Notes under the pieces: generated by a model | Databases searched by the model: none | Told to the model about the DNA's origin: nothing | What the model saw: only the letters and a program-made list of their open reading frames with translations | Source of the DNA: Aricia agestis | Lineage: Eukaryota > Arthropoda > Insecta > Lepidoptera > Lycaenidae | Direction of reading: 5' to 3' | NCBI RefSeq assembly: GCF_905147365.1 | Contig: NC_056423.1 | Coordinates: 662,501-726,500, forward strand | Length of the DNA: 64,000 nt | Made by a program: the position numbers and the translations under genes | In this document: positions 44,610 to 56,402 of the stretch, piece by piece | Position numbering within the stretch: position 1 is the stretch's first letter | How the letters are laid out: every line of letters starts with the position of its first letter

Positions 44610-45830
44610 TAAACGCTTGTTGTTAAATTTGCAACGTGCTTCTGTAGCAATGGTAACGCACTACCAATGTGCGTTCGCTACAAACATGCAACCGTGTTGG
44701 GCGACAGTGGGGAGAAAACGGAGGGCGGTTCAGTCATTTTTCTTACCTTACGGCTTACTGAATCGCGCTTATATCGCGTTTGTAGCGCCCCGTGTAGGGT
44801 ACTAATATTTAATGATGATCTCTCAGCTGAGTTTCACACCAACCAACCAATCAGCGTTACCAGATTTTTTGTGCCAAGTCGGGACTTTGGAACTTTTTGA
44901 GTGAAAATAGCGGGATTATTCCGGCAAAAGCGGGACAATTTATTAATCAATTTCTGCGATGGCACCATTCCCGGTCGTTGGCTGTGCAGAATTTAATGTA
45001 ACTTTCCGATCAGATACAAGCTGACATGAGCAAAGACGAGTGAGACATAACTCTCCGTCCAGCACGACGCATCACGTGACAAATACTAATGTACATTGTG
45101 AGAATATCGGGTTACGTTGGCTATGAAACTATGAAATGTTTGGATGTTGTTAGGATGTTATTAAAAGGTAAATCTGAAAGCTTATGAAAGCTAGTTTAAG
45201 CTAGTTTCTGTTAAAAAGTAAAGCTAAGAGTATGTAATGTTAACAATTAAAAATTAAAGCTGAAAATTAATTCTTCAATATAAAAACAATAACTACAATG
45301 TACAATATAAAGTGTCAATAGCAATTAAACAGTATAAACTAATTGCATTTGAAGATGCTTCGGGGCAAAGGTGTCGGCTCTAATGAGAACATGTTCTGTA
45401 CCACCAGTCACCACTAGCACGCCATCACACCGTTTGTCTGAATAATATTGAGTAATATCACACACATACATGGGGGGGAGGGGGGGATACCTGTTTCAAG
45501 AAGATGATCGGTATGGTATACAGAAATAAAAAAATCATGAAAATTGACTTTTGTTAATCCGGCTGAAAAGATATTTCGTTTCCAACACTTAATTTTGCGC
45601 AAAGTAGGTAACACGTTTTTAATTCCCACTTGCCAGGAAAATTGACGTTTATTCTATCGTCCAGGAGGGCAGCTGCCCCTGCCCCTACCTGGGTTCGCCC
45701 ATGCACACATACACACACACATGAATTAGTATATCTCATCGCTGGAAGTCTTTATATTATTGGCGCCTTAAGCTGGATCCAAAACAAACTTTCACAGTGA
45801 ACTCATACACACCCTACCTTAATACCTTTA
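44610..45830. other. No recognised gene
   Basis: Contains CA-rich and G-rich simple sequence (45466-45490, 45706-45721) and one end of the poly-G hAT family (about 45659-45705). Confidence 0.4.
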
Positions 45831-46022
45831 GGGCTTTTCCACACGACGTATTTTTTGCGCACTAACGACGCGCCTTTCGGATGCGCTCGCCTTCTGCGCG
45901 TTTTTATCGCGTTTTGGCAGATATAAAGTTTAAAACGTGTCGGCTTCCTTCCGTTTGCTGAGCGTTCAACTTGCGTTTGTATCGATACAAACGAGCGTAA
46001 AAAACGACGTGTGGAAGGGCTC
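45831..46022. mobile_element. MITE with TTA TSD, first of a tandem pair
   Basis: The ends GGGCTTTTCCACACGACG and inverse CGACGTGTGGAAGGGCTC lie between TTA (45828-45830) and TTA (46023-46025). That second TTA is also the left flank of the next MITE. Confidence 0.8.
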
Positions 46023-46025
46023 TTA

Positions 46026-46183
46026 CGGCCGTTCCCAATATTTGATGTATCTCTGGTTTTGCCCTACTAGAGATAGGAATAGCTCACAATTGACATAAAA
46101 TATATGTCTCTAATGTCTAATGTGAGCTATTCCTATCTCTAGTAGGGCAAAACCAGAGATAGATCAAATATTGGGAACGGCCG
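46026..46183. mobile_element. Near-perfect palindromic MITE with TTA TSD, second of the pair
   Basis: Arms of about 62 bp run from CGGCCGTTCCCAATATTTGA to GAATAGCTCACA and back. TTA lies on both sides (46023-46025, 46184-46186). The very high arm identity suggests youth. Confidence 0.85.
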
Positions 46184-46186
46184 TTA

Positions 46187-47650
46187 GGGTGCTGTGTGTA
46201 TGCAGTGGCGGCGTAGCAGTGCTGTGGCACCCGGGGCGGCTTTCTATTAAGTACCCCCAGAATAAAACTACAAATACCAAACGTGCTTACGTGACTTTAT
46301 TTCTCTAAAATGTGTGATTTACTTTACTGGCCTTTTCAATAGACAATATGGAAAGACTGCTCAAAGTCTTTAGGGCCTAAAGAGTCATCACTTAGTTTTG
46401 TTACACTCTATATATTTGTCTAAAAAATATATTGGTGGCCAATAATAATAGGACTTGTAGTATATTGGTAATTAATAAAGACGAACACGCCTACTTAGGT
46501 AGTAAGGGTAGTTGGAGCGGTCGCTCGACTTCGGTCTGATGATCACTTCTACACCAGTCGTCACCTGCAGAGTACGAGTGTTCAGTTATACGTTATTCCT
46601 GTGTTTAATTCACTCGTCCAGACATTGTACATACGAGTACTGTACAGGACTTCCTGTATTATGAACTCTTAAAGTGCCAATAATAATAATTGGCTATGTC
46701 CACACTATACAATTTCATCTTCAATTTTCGTTATCATCTTTTTATTCAACTTTCATTTGGCATATTCAATAATTGAATGCGTCAAAATCCACTCGCTTTG
46801 GAAAGAAAAGTATCATAGCGTCGCGGGCATGCCTCACGTGCGATGTTGACTGCGCTATAACGCATGCCCTTGATGAACAAAAAAAGGCACAGTGTGGACA
46901 AAGCTATTGGGTGCCTTATATTTTAAGAATAGAACAATCAAAAGCTAGAATACAACTACGGAAATAATCACTGCCATCTTGTAAAGTGTAACTTGAAAGT
47001 CAAGAAATTTAAAGCCTGATTTTTAAATGAAGAATAGAAAAACTTTTCAAACACAAACTTTTAATACCAAAATCTTTTTAACATTTGTCTGGTAGTTTTG
47101 CACACATTGTATTAACATACGGACATCTAGTTACAGTGACAGGGACAGCACAATACGATACGTACCGTAAAATAGCACACAGTACGACACAATATAAGTA
47201 ACATACAGTAGTGAATGTACCATCTTTACTGAACCGCGTGTTTTGGACGCAAGCACACAGCGCTATTTCAGATAAATTTTCAAGTTTATCGTTTATTTTC
47301 AGATGTTATAAAAATGGCTACATGTCAGATAAATTTTAAAATATTAACTTCGTATCCAAGAAAATTTATGAAATGTCAAATGTGTTAAATGTACTTACAA
47401 CATTGCACTCGTAATGAAAGGTGATGCGATGCATTTTTTAAGTGAGTCATTCAGAACTGAACTTTATTTACTAAACAACAAGATACAATTGAATTGAAAG
47501 AGCTACCTGCCCGCGGTGTGGGACTGCTGTTTTGAATAGTTCATTTAAAAGTGCATTCCAAAACGGCGCGATTCACTCAATATCGCCATTTTAGACCAAA
47601 CTCAAACAATTTTTTTTTATTCAGAACAAAGTTTTGCAAATATTTTCTGA
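46187..47650. other. Unassigned DNA
   Basis: It begins with a hAT-like end (GCAGTGGCGGCGTAGCAGTG, about 46202) with no partner. The GC-richer stretch 46505-46640 has an open frame of about 55 codons but no recognisable product. Confidence 0.35.
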
Positions 47651-47925
47651 AAGTCTACATGATGCCTACCACCGGTTCGGGAACTAACCCGGCGAGAAGA
47701 ACCGGCGTAAGAAACTCGCACGGGGCCCACTTTTTACTAAAAAAGTAGGAAAAAAATTGTCTTTGTAGGTAAGTCATATTACCATCCTACTACCAATATG
47801 TGCCATCGTTTATGAAATCATTGACCTTATAAATAGGCTTTGGCACACAAACGCTCTTTGACTACTTTTTAAAATTTATTAAGGGAAAGATTTTGAACGT
47901 TTTCTGGGATTTTATTGCAAAACAG
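47651..47925 (+). repeat. Interspersed repeat with ACCGGCGTAAGAAACTCGCA, copy 1
   Basis: Shares CCTACCACCGGTTCGGGAAC, ACTCGCACGGGGCCCACTTT, ATGTGCCATCGTTTATGAAA and GAAAGATTTTGAACGTTTTC with 52041-52383 in the same order. Class unknown. Confidence 0.6.
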
Positions 47926-47950
47926 AAACTGAAGTATCCATAGATATTAC

Positions 47951-49312
47951 GGCTTCCCCGTGTGTACTTCAAAAATATAGCAACTCTACTGTATGTATTT
48001 ACACTGTGGCGACAGCGAGCGAACGTATTGAGGCCGACTGGGAATTAATCCTGTGGGAATATAAAGCATTTGTCGCCTCCCATCTGATACGAGAACTAAT
48101 TTATAGACTGACGACTCTATTCGAATAAAAGGGATTTTTATGAAGGAATACGAATGAAATGAGTGGTGGAATTGAATGAATTCATAAATTGAAAGATGGT
48201 ATAAAATGAATTTAAAAGTGCCGTGAACGCTTTGAAATATAACGTACGTAGAATCCATACTAATAAATGAGAGTGTGTTTGTCTGTTCCCCGTAACGCTT
48301 AAACTGCTGAAACAACTTACACGACATTTTGTATGGAAAATGTATGGAAAAAAACTGATAGGCAACTATAGTTAATTGCCTATCAGGTTATAAAAAATCG
48401 GGGTACCTATGTAGTCATAGGTACACTATGTTACTATATCATAATACACGATGAACACACTCTATCCTGCCAAAATATTGCACTTCTTTTTACCTTCGCA
48501 ATCGGGTAAAAGTTCTATCACGTTTCTAGTGCTCTTGCATATAATAAAATATAAAGTGAATCAATTACGCTAATAAGACGGCTTGGCGTCAGCTACAGTT
48601 TAGAAATATTTCACCTCTACCAGCACCCTTATGTCAAGGACAGAAGGATCAAAATAAGGTTGAGGAAAAATGTCTATGAAATGTACCCAGATTCTGTCAA
48701 ATTAATTCTTTGCTTTGATCCAGTTTGGATCCTATCAAACAGCTGCATAAAATATAATGTACTATCATACGCGTCAAACAATTTGACGTTTTGATATATT
48801 TTCATCAGAATATCATTTTGTAGATTTTCTTAGAGTGTTCAGCCTACCACTTCAAGTCTTATGTCACCAGGATCTCCCGTTTTCCAGTGCAGCAGTGTGA
48901 TGGATGACTGACGAGAGTAAAGGAAAAGATATAATGATCATGACGTGCAAAAATCACACCTGCTTACAATGTAACCGACCCACGCTGACATCGGTCTGAA
49001 AGGCATATTATTATTAATGTTGGATTTAAATAACAGAATATGGGTATCCTGGCCAGCGCAGTGTTGCCACACGTAAAATGCAAGTGATGCACGAATTATT
49101 GCGACAGCCGACCCAGATCGTCTCTAGTTAATGCTATTGGGTTTATAGATTAAAATTAAATAATGATTTATATTGCGTCAAAACAGTTAAAGGTTTAAAT
49201 AAGCAAATGCATGAAATTATTAGTAGAGTTTAAGTAAAAAAATGAAGTAAATTTTGTGTGAAAAATAAAAAAATCTACCTTGCGAACCAGCACTAACATA
49301 TTACTATAATGA
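47951..49312. other. AT-rich DNA with a Helitron start
   Basis: A Helitron 5' fragment (TCCATACTAATAAATGAGAG) begins at 48254 and decays by about 48330. A hairpin TGATAGGCAACTATAGTTAA/TTGCCTATCA follows at about 48356-48386. No gene seen. Confidence 0.4.
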
Positions 49313-49612
49313 TTTTTTTTAATGAAATATGGGGGCAAACGAGCAAACGGGTCACTTGATGGAAAGCAACTTCCGTCGCCCATGGACACTCGCAGCATCA
49401 GAAGAGCTGCAGGTGCGTTGCCGGCCTTTTAAGAGGAAATGGGGTAATAGGGGAGGGTAGGGAAGGGAACAGGGTAGGGGATTGGGCCTCCGGTAAACTC
49501 ACTCACTCGGCGAAACACAGCGCAAGCGCTATTTCACGCCGGTTTTCTGTGAGAACGTGGTATTTCTCCGGTCGAGCCGGCCCATTCATGCCGAAGCATG
49601 GCTCTCCCACGT
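49313..49612 (-). mobile_element. SINE copy 11
   Basis: Full-length inverted copy with a short CCCTTCC-rich middle. Confidence 0.85.
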
Positions 49613-49761
49613 ATAAAAAGACATTTATTTGATTTATTACACAACAATTTAAAACTTAGAACATCAAAACAAAATCAATTTAAATAATCAAGGGGAAAAC
49701 TATATTCGGTAAAATGTTACAGGCACCGAAGTTTATATTTTGGAGAAGTTGTACAGTGTTG

Positions 49762-50012
49762 CCATAGTAAAAGGAGGGGAAGTGTTATCTTCATATAAAG
49801 GCACCGCGCGCGGCTTGTATGTGTGCGCCATAGTATCAATGCGTCGCCACGTACGGCACACCACAAAATCTCGGCCAGTTTTACTAGGCTCGTACCGCCG
49901 AGATTTTGTTGTGTGCCGTACGTGGCGACGCATTGATACTATGGCGCACACATACAAGCCGCGCGCGGTGCCTTTGTATGAAGATAACTTACTTCCCCTC
50001 CTCTTACTATGG
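49762..50012. mobile_element. Long near-perfect foldback, about 113-bp arms
   Basis: The arms start CCATAGTAAAAGGAGGGGAA and CCATAGTAAGAGGAGGGGAA (read inward on opposite strands) and meet at AAAATCTCGG/CCGAGATTTT around a 23-nt loop (49875-49897). Both strands therefore show nearly the same open frame, so neither is credible as a gene. No target duplication identified. Confidence 0.8.
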
Positions 50013-50675
50013 TTTTGCCATATTTCACGTATTATAATTAACCCACGAATCGGGAACTTACTAACTTTGCCCTATAAAAGCATTTATTTCCACATTCGAT
50101 GAAATAAGGCGAATGTTTACTGGCTGGATATAAATTTGAATTTTATTAACAGTTTACTGTTCCATTTAGGTGTTTGCATAATGGACGGTAATGATATATT
50201 AATACCACATTAATCGTTTTACAGTCGGCCTACCACACATTCCTCCTGGCACTCCTGCATCGACTGCAATAATTGTAGGAGATGAATGTAAACCCGAACA
50301 TAAAGTTCATACCTACATTTATTAGTGCGTTTGTGCACTACACGGAATTTTACCGTCCGGCATTCATAACTTTCACGTTTGCCATATCAAAATGTAAGAA
50401 ATCGGAACGCCGGACGGTACGACAGTATATATTAAGTCTATGCTATAAACCATAAACCTATAATGCTAAAGACCAACAAAGAGTGCGAGAGAGAAGAAAA
50501 TCCTTTATGGAATTATAACAAGATGAAAAGAGAGAGGAAGTCTAATGAAAATTGTAACCACTTTTATTTGACAGGTCGTCAAAAGTCGTCAGTCGTTTTT
50601 ATGCCCTTTCGGTATTTCCAATATATTGTTCAATTTGTTTGTTATTTTTAATAAATATTATTATATTTAAAAATA
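50013..50675. other. Unassigned; small inverted repeat
   Basis: ACCGTCCGGCATTC and GGAACGCCGGACGGT (about 50351-50418) are a small TIR pair. The flanking GACAGTATATATTAAGTCTA recurs at about 53090. Confidence 0.4.
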
Positions 50676-51547
50676 GTGACCTTTGCTGTAAGTGTTTGCA
50701 GTGTAAATCATAAGAATAATCCTGAAAAATATACATTTCACAGGTAATTAATCTTCATGTCCTAATTGCTACGATGTGTTTATTTTTGCTATATTCTGTC
50801 TTTAGTTCTCTATTTCTAATAAAATATTGTGAATCCTCCCTTTTACTTTCATATTTTGCGTAACTAAAGGTACTATTGTTCTTATATTACACAAATTTTG
50901 AAGAAAAATTTTTCATTAAATTTTTTTACATATACGCTAGTGCTTGAATCAAATTTATCGATATGCTTATCGATATTTTACAATAACATTAAACTAAAAT
51001 AAAAATCATTTACCTTTATATTTATCACCTTAAGCCCGGCCGCACATTATCCGAAATTTCTGATCAGAAAAATTCGGACGCCCGGCGGAACGCACTCTGT
51101 TCATACATTTTGTTGTAGACCCATCATGCTAAAAGAATTTGTGACGTGTCAAAATGTATGAGCGGGGCGGGGCGTCCGAATTTTTGTGATCAGAAATTCG
51201 GATAATGTGCGGCCGGACTAAAAGGACATATTATCTTATTTTTACTAATATAATATAGTATAGTATAATATAGCTAATATAATAGCTAATATAATATAGC
51301 TACTATAATATAGAGTGACTCTAAAACTAGAGGAATCTTTATATTTATATATCATAATCATTTGTTTTACAGATTCCCTCAAGATCCTCTAATAAGAGGA
51401 AAATGGCTGAAATTAATTGGGCGTGTTGGTTGGAATCCTAAGAAAAAATCAACAATGTGTAGCAAACATTTCATTGAAAATTTTTAAAGAAAAAGTAGAA
51501 TAAATACTATTTTGGTTAAAGGAGCTATCCCAACTTTATTTGTACCA
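50676..51547 (+). pseudogene. THAP-domain gene relic, two exons
   Basis: Exon 1 ends at 50743 (TTTCACAG then GTAATT). Exon 2 is 51373-51547 (acceptor TTTGTTTTACAG, donor GTAAGT). Splicing in phase gives PEKYTFHRFPQDPLIRGKW, LKLIGRVGWNPKKKSTMCSK, HFIENF, then TAA (51485-51487), then RKSRINTILVKGAIPTLFVP. This is the THAP pattern: FP, the invariant W, C-x2-H (CSKHF) and the closing AIPTLF. The N-terminal C-x2-C appears only in another frame (CLQC, about 50693-50704), one base out of register. THAP domains are sequence-specific zinc DNA-binding modules of P-element transposases and domesticated regulators. One stop plus one shift mark this as non-functional. MITEs lie in its intron and just downstream. 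Confidence 0.72.
51033..51219. mobile_element. MITE in the THAP-relic intron
   Basis: The ends AGCCCGGCCGCACATTATCC and inverse GGATAATGTGCGGCCGGACT, with inner arms GAAATTTCTGATCAGAAAAA and TTTTTGTGATCAGAAATTC. The flanks TTA and AAA do not form a clean duplication. Confidence 0.8.
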
Positions 51548-51636
51548 GTAAGTTTGACATACTGTTGCACTTGTTACTGAAGCAATTATTAAAAATAAGC
51601 AATTATAAGCAATTATTGCTTTTTAGTTTATTTAAG

Positions 51637-51875
51637 ATTATACTTAAATGAACTAAAAAGTATTAAATAGGTAATCCTTATTCTGTACTCAATCTTCATA
51701 ATTTTGAAGTAGGTACCAGTCCTAAGTATATAAGTTGCTGTTATACCTATTCTGTCAGAGAACTGGCGATTAGGTTAGCTGGTACCGATTGCAAAATAAT
51801 GAAGATTGAGAACAGAATTAATACTGAGTACAGAATAAGAATTATTTAATACTTTTTAGTTCATTTAAGTATAAT
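51637..51875. mobile_element. MITE just after the THAP exon
   Basis: ATACTTAAATGAACTAAAAA and GTATTAAATA..CTTATTCTGTACTCA at the left are inverted at 51786-51873. Confidence 0.75.
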
Positions 51876-52040
51876 ATTACAATTGTCATTACCTTGGAAG
51901 TCGGTTTTAATTTTTTGTTTAAAAATAATAATTTTACTCTTTTTAGCTGCCTATAAGGTTTTCTATACTTACAGTTGGTGTTTTAAAAAATCAAAACCAA
52001 AATTGCTTTATTTCTGAACAAATCTTAAATAAAATATATT

Positions 52041-52383
52041 TTCAGAATACATGGTGCCTACCACCGGTTCGGGAACTAAGCCGACGAGAAGAACCGGCGT
52101 AAGAAACTCGCACGGGGCCCACTTTTTACCAAAAAAAGTGAGAAAAAAAATAATCTTTTAAAATAAAATTTACAATGCTGTTACTAAAAATTATACAATG
52201 TAAACATAGATAGATACATAATAATTGTAAGTCATGTAGAAGTAGCCTTGCAAGCAGTCATTCAGCATTCTACTCCCAAGATGTGCCATCGTTTATGAAA
52301 TCATTTTGGCTGTGGCACAAAACGTTCTTTGACTACTTTTTTAAATTTATTAAGCGAAAGATTTTGAACGTTTTCTGGGACCA
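52041..52383 (+). repeat. Interspersed repeat with ACCGGCGTAAGAAACTCGCA, copy 2
   Basis: Colinear with 47651-47925, with an extra middle segment (about 52160-52260). Confidence 0.6.
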
Positions 52384-52384
52384 T

Positions 52385-52606
52385 ATGTTCCCATTTGAAT
52401 ATCAAGGAGTCACCTCGATTTCTCATGATTTCCATCACCAGACCACCACTTTTGTGAACATGATACTCGGAACAATACAATGTATAACAAAAGAAAAAAT
52501 TTGAAAATCGGTTTATAAACGGCGGAGTAATCGTTGAACATACATAAAAAATATATCCACAGCCGAACGTCTAGACTCCTCCCATTTGGAAGTCGGTTAA
52601 AAATAA
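52385..52606 (+). repeat. Partial copy of the GGAAGTCGGTTAAAAA repeat
   Basis: Shares CCACCACTTTTGTGAACATG, CGGCGGAGTAATCGTTGAAC and CATTTGGAAGTCGGTTAAAA with 25060-25556. Confidence 0.6.
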
Positions 52607-53963
52607 TTGTAATAAAAAATATTATGATATTTTATGATATGTATTTAATTTAAGAATAAAATATGTGTGTTGTTTACTTTCAACGTTTACTTTCAATGTA
52701 AGGGCTGATTTACCAGATAGATATTACCTGAGTAATAAATAAGTAACTTTATAATGTGTTATGTGTATATTATTTACCCCTATAAGAACCTCATGTCATA
52801 ACATATCCGACGATTGGAAAATCATTCCAAAAGAAAATGTGTATCTACTTTTCAATCATCACCTTTTTTTGCCAATTAAAATTTATGATACCTAATTTGA
52901 AATACAAATCTGTCAAAGTTGCATAATATTTATTTCTTATAGAAACTCAGGTAAAATAACTCGAACGGACTATACTATCGATAGCAAAATACTATACTAT
53001 CGATAGTAAAATATACATCACTAGCACACGCACACATTGACAGATCGAAAATGGTCACGCATTTTCGGGTTGTCAGGTCGTCTATACGACAGTATATATT
53101 AAGTCTATGCTATAAAAACTTTCGATCATTTAAGCTTTTTAAATAAAATAAAAATATCGAAATCGGTCCACGCGTTTGGGTACTACGATGCCATGGGCAC
53201 ATACACACTGTCACTGACACGTCAAACTTATGACACCGCTCTGTTTTAAACCGACATAAAAAAGGAGGTTATTCGACCTGTATAATAATTATAGACTAAC
53301 ATATACGAAAACAGGGCTGTTCTAGAAATATAACATACATAATAAATAAGCGTCAGAACAATTAATGTGCCAGATTTCAAAAGTATGAAAGCATGTGTGT
53401 TTTTATGATTGTGAATCGCATATCTCCGGAACTACAAGTCCGAATTAAGTGGTTTTTTTTTGTTGTACAAGAGCTATTGTTCAATTTATGGAGTACTGCA
53501 AGTTTCATCAAAATCGGTTCAGTAATTTTGAGATAGCAAATTTTAATTCTTATGTAAGTACAATTTGGAAGTCGGTTTTATATTTTTATTAAAAAACTAT
53601 TAGCATCTTCGGTTAAAAAGGAAGTTTTCCTTTCGGTGTAACATCAAAGTATATTCCCAGATGGTACTTTCATATTATCTGGGCATCGTTTATAGCTATC
53701 ACGTTGGGCCAATATATCTCTCTGGGCGTTAATAGTATCGGTTCTCGTAGGGTACGCCATTATTTTGTCAAGTCGCGGATTTATTGAGTGCGGGCCTAAC
53801 GGGACCCCGTGGATGGTATTGCAAAGGTCGCCTTTTCGTGTGTTGATTTTATCATTTTGCTCGTACGAGTATTGAGAGTATCTGTGGTAATTTATCTGGT
53901 GATGGATGGATGGACGGGTTGTAGGTTCGTTTAAAACGCCTACTTCGAATGAAGAAGACTTTA
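52607..53963. other. AT-rich DNA, no gene recognised
   Basis: Contains a second GACAGTATATATTAAGTCTA (about 53090) and a tandem pair ACTATACTATCGATAG (about 52972-53010). Confidence 0.4.
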
Positions 53964-54145
53964 GTGTCTAAACATACTATGCTGAAGTTCCGCGGCGGAA
54001 ACTCCGCATGATTACGTCAGCAATGTCAAAGTTCAAACGCATACATATGATGCGACGGAATTTCGGCATGGTATGTCATCGGTAATTTAAAATACAATCA
54101 TGCCAAACTTCCGCCGTGGAACTTCGGCATAGTGTGTTTAGACAC
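53964..54145. mobile_element. Complete MITE of the GTGTCTAAACA family
   Basis: The ends GTGTCTAAACA and TGTTTAGACAC, with arms GAAGTTCCGCGGCGGAA and TTCCGCCGTGGAACTTC. It serves as reference for the split copy at 35587-36109. Confidence 0.8.
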
Positions 54146-54750
54146 TCAGGCTCTTTTGCGCTTGTCTGCCTTACTAGTCTTCGTCAGAATATCATGCCAT
54201 CCTTTTTAGCAAAGGAGAAACAAAATAAAATCTAGGCGATCCATGATAAATTCACACTGACGTAAATGTTTAAACACTATTAGATCAAATTAAGTTTAAA
54301 GGATTTTCAAATCCCAGAATAGGTACTACTTCTAGTTTTATAAGTTCTAACTTGTGTGTGTTTGTCTTTTCTTCATACCTGAACCGCTAAACCAAAGTGG
54401 AGGAAGAAGGGAAAATACGATTCCTGCGCTTTAAACAAATTTCGTACTTCATATTTGTGACGTAATAACTTTATCATCAACACTGTATTTCAAATATGTA
54501 CTGCTATACGAATTAAGTTAACAAAATTAGTCTTAACGGCTATAAAATAGCTGGTATCTCTATCAGCACCGATTGAATGTTCCCCACAACGCGTTAGACA
54601 TGATAATGACAGTCTGATCGCCTGCCAAAGGTCAGGAGAGGTAAGGGATCGTTACATGAGTACAATATTCAGGATGAACTTGCAGCAAGACTTGATAAGA
54701 GGAAATCAGTGACAACAAAACAATCAGCAGTACGTTTAAGTAGACAGAGC

Positions 54751-54960
54751 AGGTAAAAATTCAAAACAATGAGGGTTGTATGGCGCTATGTAGCCGTTAG
54801 GTCGATCGTGTCAATTGTCATGTCAAAAAGCTATTGTATGTCACGATATAGCTTCCACATGTCACGATATACCTGTATTATATCTGTCACGTTACGACAC
54901 TTGACACGATAGGCTGTCGGCTACATAGCACCATACAATCCTCATTTGTTGTTTTACCAG
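54751..54960. mobile_element. MITE with about 60-bp arms
   Basis: ATGAGGGTTGTATGGCGCTA, TGTAGCCG..CGATCGTGTCAA is inverted to TTGACACGATAGGCTGTCGG, CTACATAGCACCATACAATC. Confidence 0.75.
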
Positions 54961-55164
54961 GAAGATTCATTTTTGTGCCACGAGTCACGACTGACGTAGC
55001 AGTGGCCCAAACAGAATATTTTCTACTATGGTGACAGTTCTGTAAGATCACTGGTTAAAGGATATGCAGTTTAAAAGTAACAAACACTTGCAAAGACGAC
55101 ATAAACTAAATTTAATGAAGACAAAACGAACTCCGTAAATTTTGTGTCAAATATTCATTAATAA

Positions 55165-55335
55165 TAATAATAATAGCCTTTTATTCCAAAAACATAGGGT
55201 TACAAGAGGCCCCTAAGTTCGGTGTGCCGTTTGGCAAAGGCCTCCTCCAATTCCTTCCAATGTGTCCTGTCTCTTGCTACTCACAACAGAATGGTCCCGT
55301 TGTCTCTTTCAAGTCATCTTCCCATCTCCTAACTT
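55165..55335 (-). mobile_element. RTE-type LINE, 3' end only
   Basis: The minus strand ends in (ATT)n after a TAA stop. The preceding codons read THWKELEEAFAKRHTELRGLL, the usual C-terminus of lepidopteran RTE ORFs as I recall it. Upstream, MRWEDDL-like codons (WEDDLKE) are out of frame by one base, so the copy is dead. Confidence 0.7.
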
Positions 55336-55724
55336 GACTCAAATATTCATTAAATTATTATCATCGAATCTGAGTGCGGCCGCAATAAAATTTCACGATT
55401 ATTTGGAGCTTTCCAGCATGCTGCAAGAAGAACACATGTGACGGACGCTCGATTTAGGATCCTATTACTCTTGAAGTCTTGATAGACATATCAAACGGTC
55501 TAGCCTGAGATATACCAGCTCAGAGCTGCTCAAATATCATCACTTATCAACATCACTTTGTTAACATGGAAAAGAGATGTAACAATTTAATATTATGTAT
55601 TACTATTAATCGATATTAAACCGGATGTAACAAAACCCAGCGATAATTCTCTGCAGGGATAACGTGTCTCTTATCGACTTTTCGATTTTCACAGCGAACT
55701 CTTAATTTAAGTCGAAACGTACGA

Positions 55725-56402
55725 AAATCAACATATCGAGCGAAGTCCAGTTCCGATATCATCTAGAGGGTAAGGCCAAATTAGCCTCGAAGAAGCTTGG
55801 CGTTCTTAACAGAGCGAGACAGTACTTCAGTCCGGACCAACGCCTACAACTCTGCAAGGCGCAGGTTCGGCCTCATATGGAATATTGTTCTCATCTCTGG
55901 GCAGGGGCGCCAAAATACCAACTGCTCCCTCTGGATCGTATCCAACGAAGGGCTGCTCGAATTGTTGACTGCCATAGTGTTTCAAACAGCTTGGACCCCT
56001 TGGAATTACGCCGAGATGTAGCTTCACTCTGCATCCTCTATCGGTTATATCACGGGGAATGCTCTGAGGAATTGTTCGGAATCATACCACCTGCAACTTT
56101 TCGCCATCGTCCCACGCGAAAAACATACCATCCTCATCACCTTGATGAGTGGCAGTCTTCCACAGTGCGTTTTTCGCGTAACTTTCTGCCGCGCACTGTA
56201 AAACTCTGGAACGAACTGTCACCAGCAGTATTTCCGGATCTATACGACCTGCAAACCTTCAAGAAAAGAGCGTATTCCTTCTTAAAAGGCCGGCAACGCA
56301 CCTGCAGCTCTTCTGATGTTGCGAGAGTCCATGGGCGACGGTAGTTGCTTACCATCAGGTGACCCGTTTGCTCGTTTGCCCCTTTATTTAATAAAAAAAA
56401 AA
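55725..56402 (+). mobile_element. 5'-truncated LINE, ORF2 C-terminus and complete 3' end
   Basis: From 55742 the frame is open for 200 codons to TAG at 56342-56344. Recognisable pieces are KLASKKLGVLNRARQYF, VRPHMEYCSHLWAGAPK, LLPLDRIQRRAARIVD, SLCILYRLYHGECSEELFG and NFLPRTVKLWNELSPAVFP, the distal part of a jockey/CR1-superfamily reverse transcriptase. The final codons (FLKGRQRTCSSSD..VHGRR) lie within the tail that the SINEs share. Then comes a short UTR and AATAAAAAAAAAA. It is not a host gene. Confidence 0.85.

Noticed and set aside
44360..44650. 96-codon minus-strand ORF containing FLKGRQRT-like codons
   Set aside because: It lies in a SINE copy; the codons are inherited from the LINE tail and are not expressed as a gene.
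46202..46300. hAT element starting CAGTGGCGGCG
   Set aside because: Only one terminus is visible; no partner end or duplication was found.
49733..50102. 120-codon plus-strand ORF and its minus-strand twin
   Set aside because: Both arise from the near-perfect palindrome 49762-50012; the mirrored peptides are a symmetry artefact.
55877..56344. 155-codon ORF as a host gene
   Set aside because: It is the C-terminal part of a 5'-truncated LINE ORF2, with the LINE 3' end and poly(A) directly after it.
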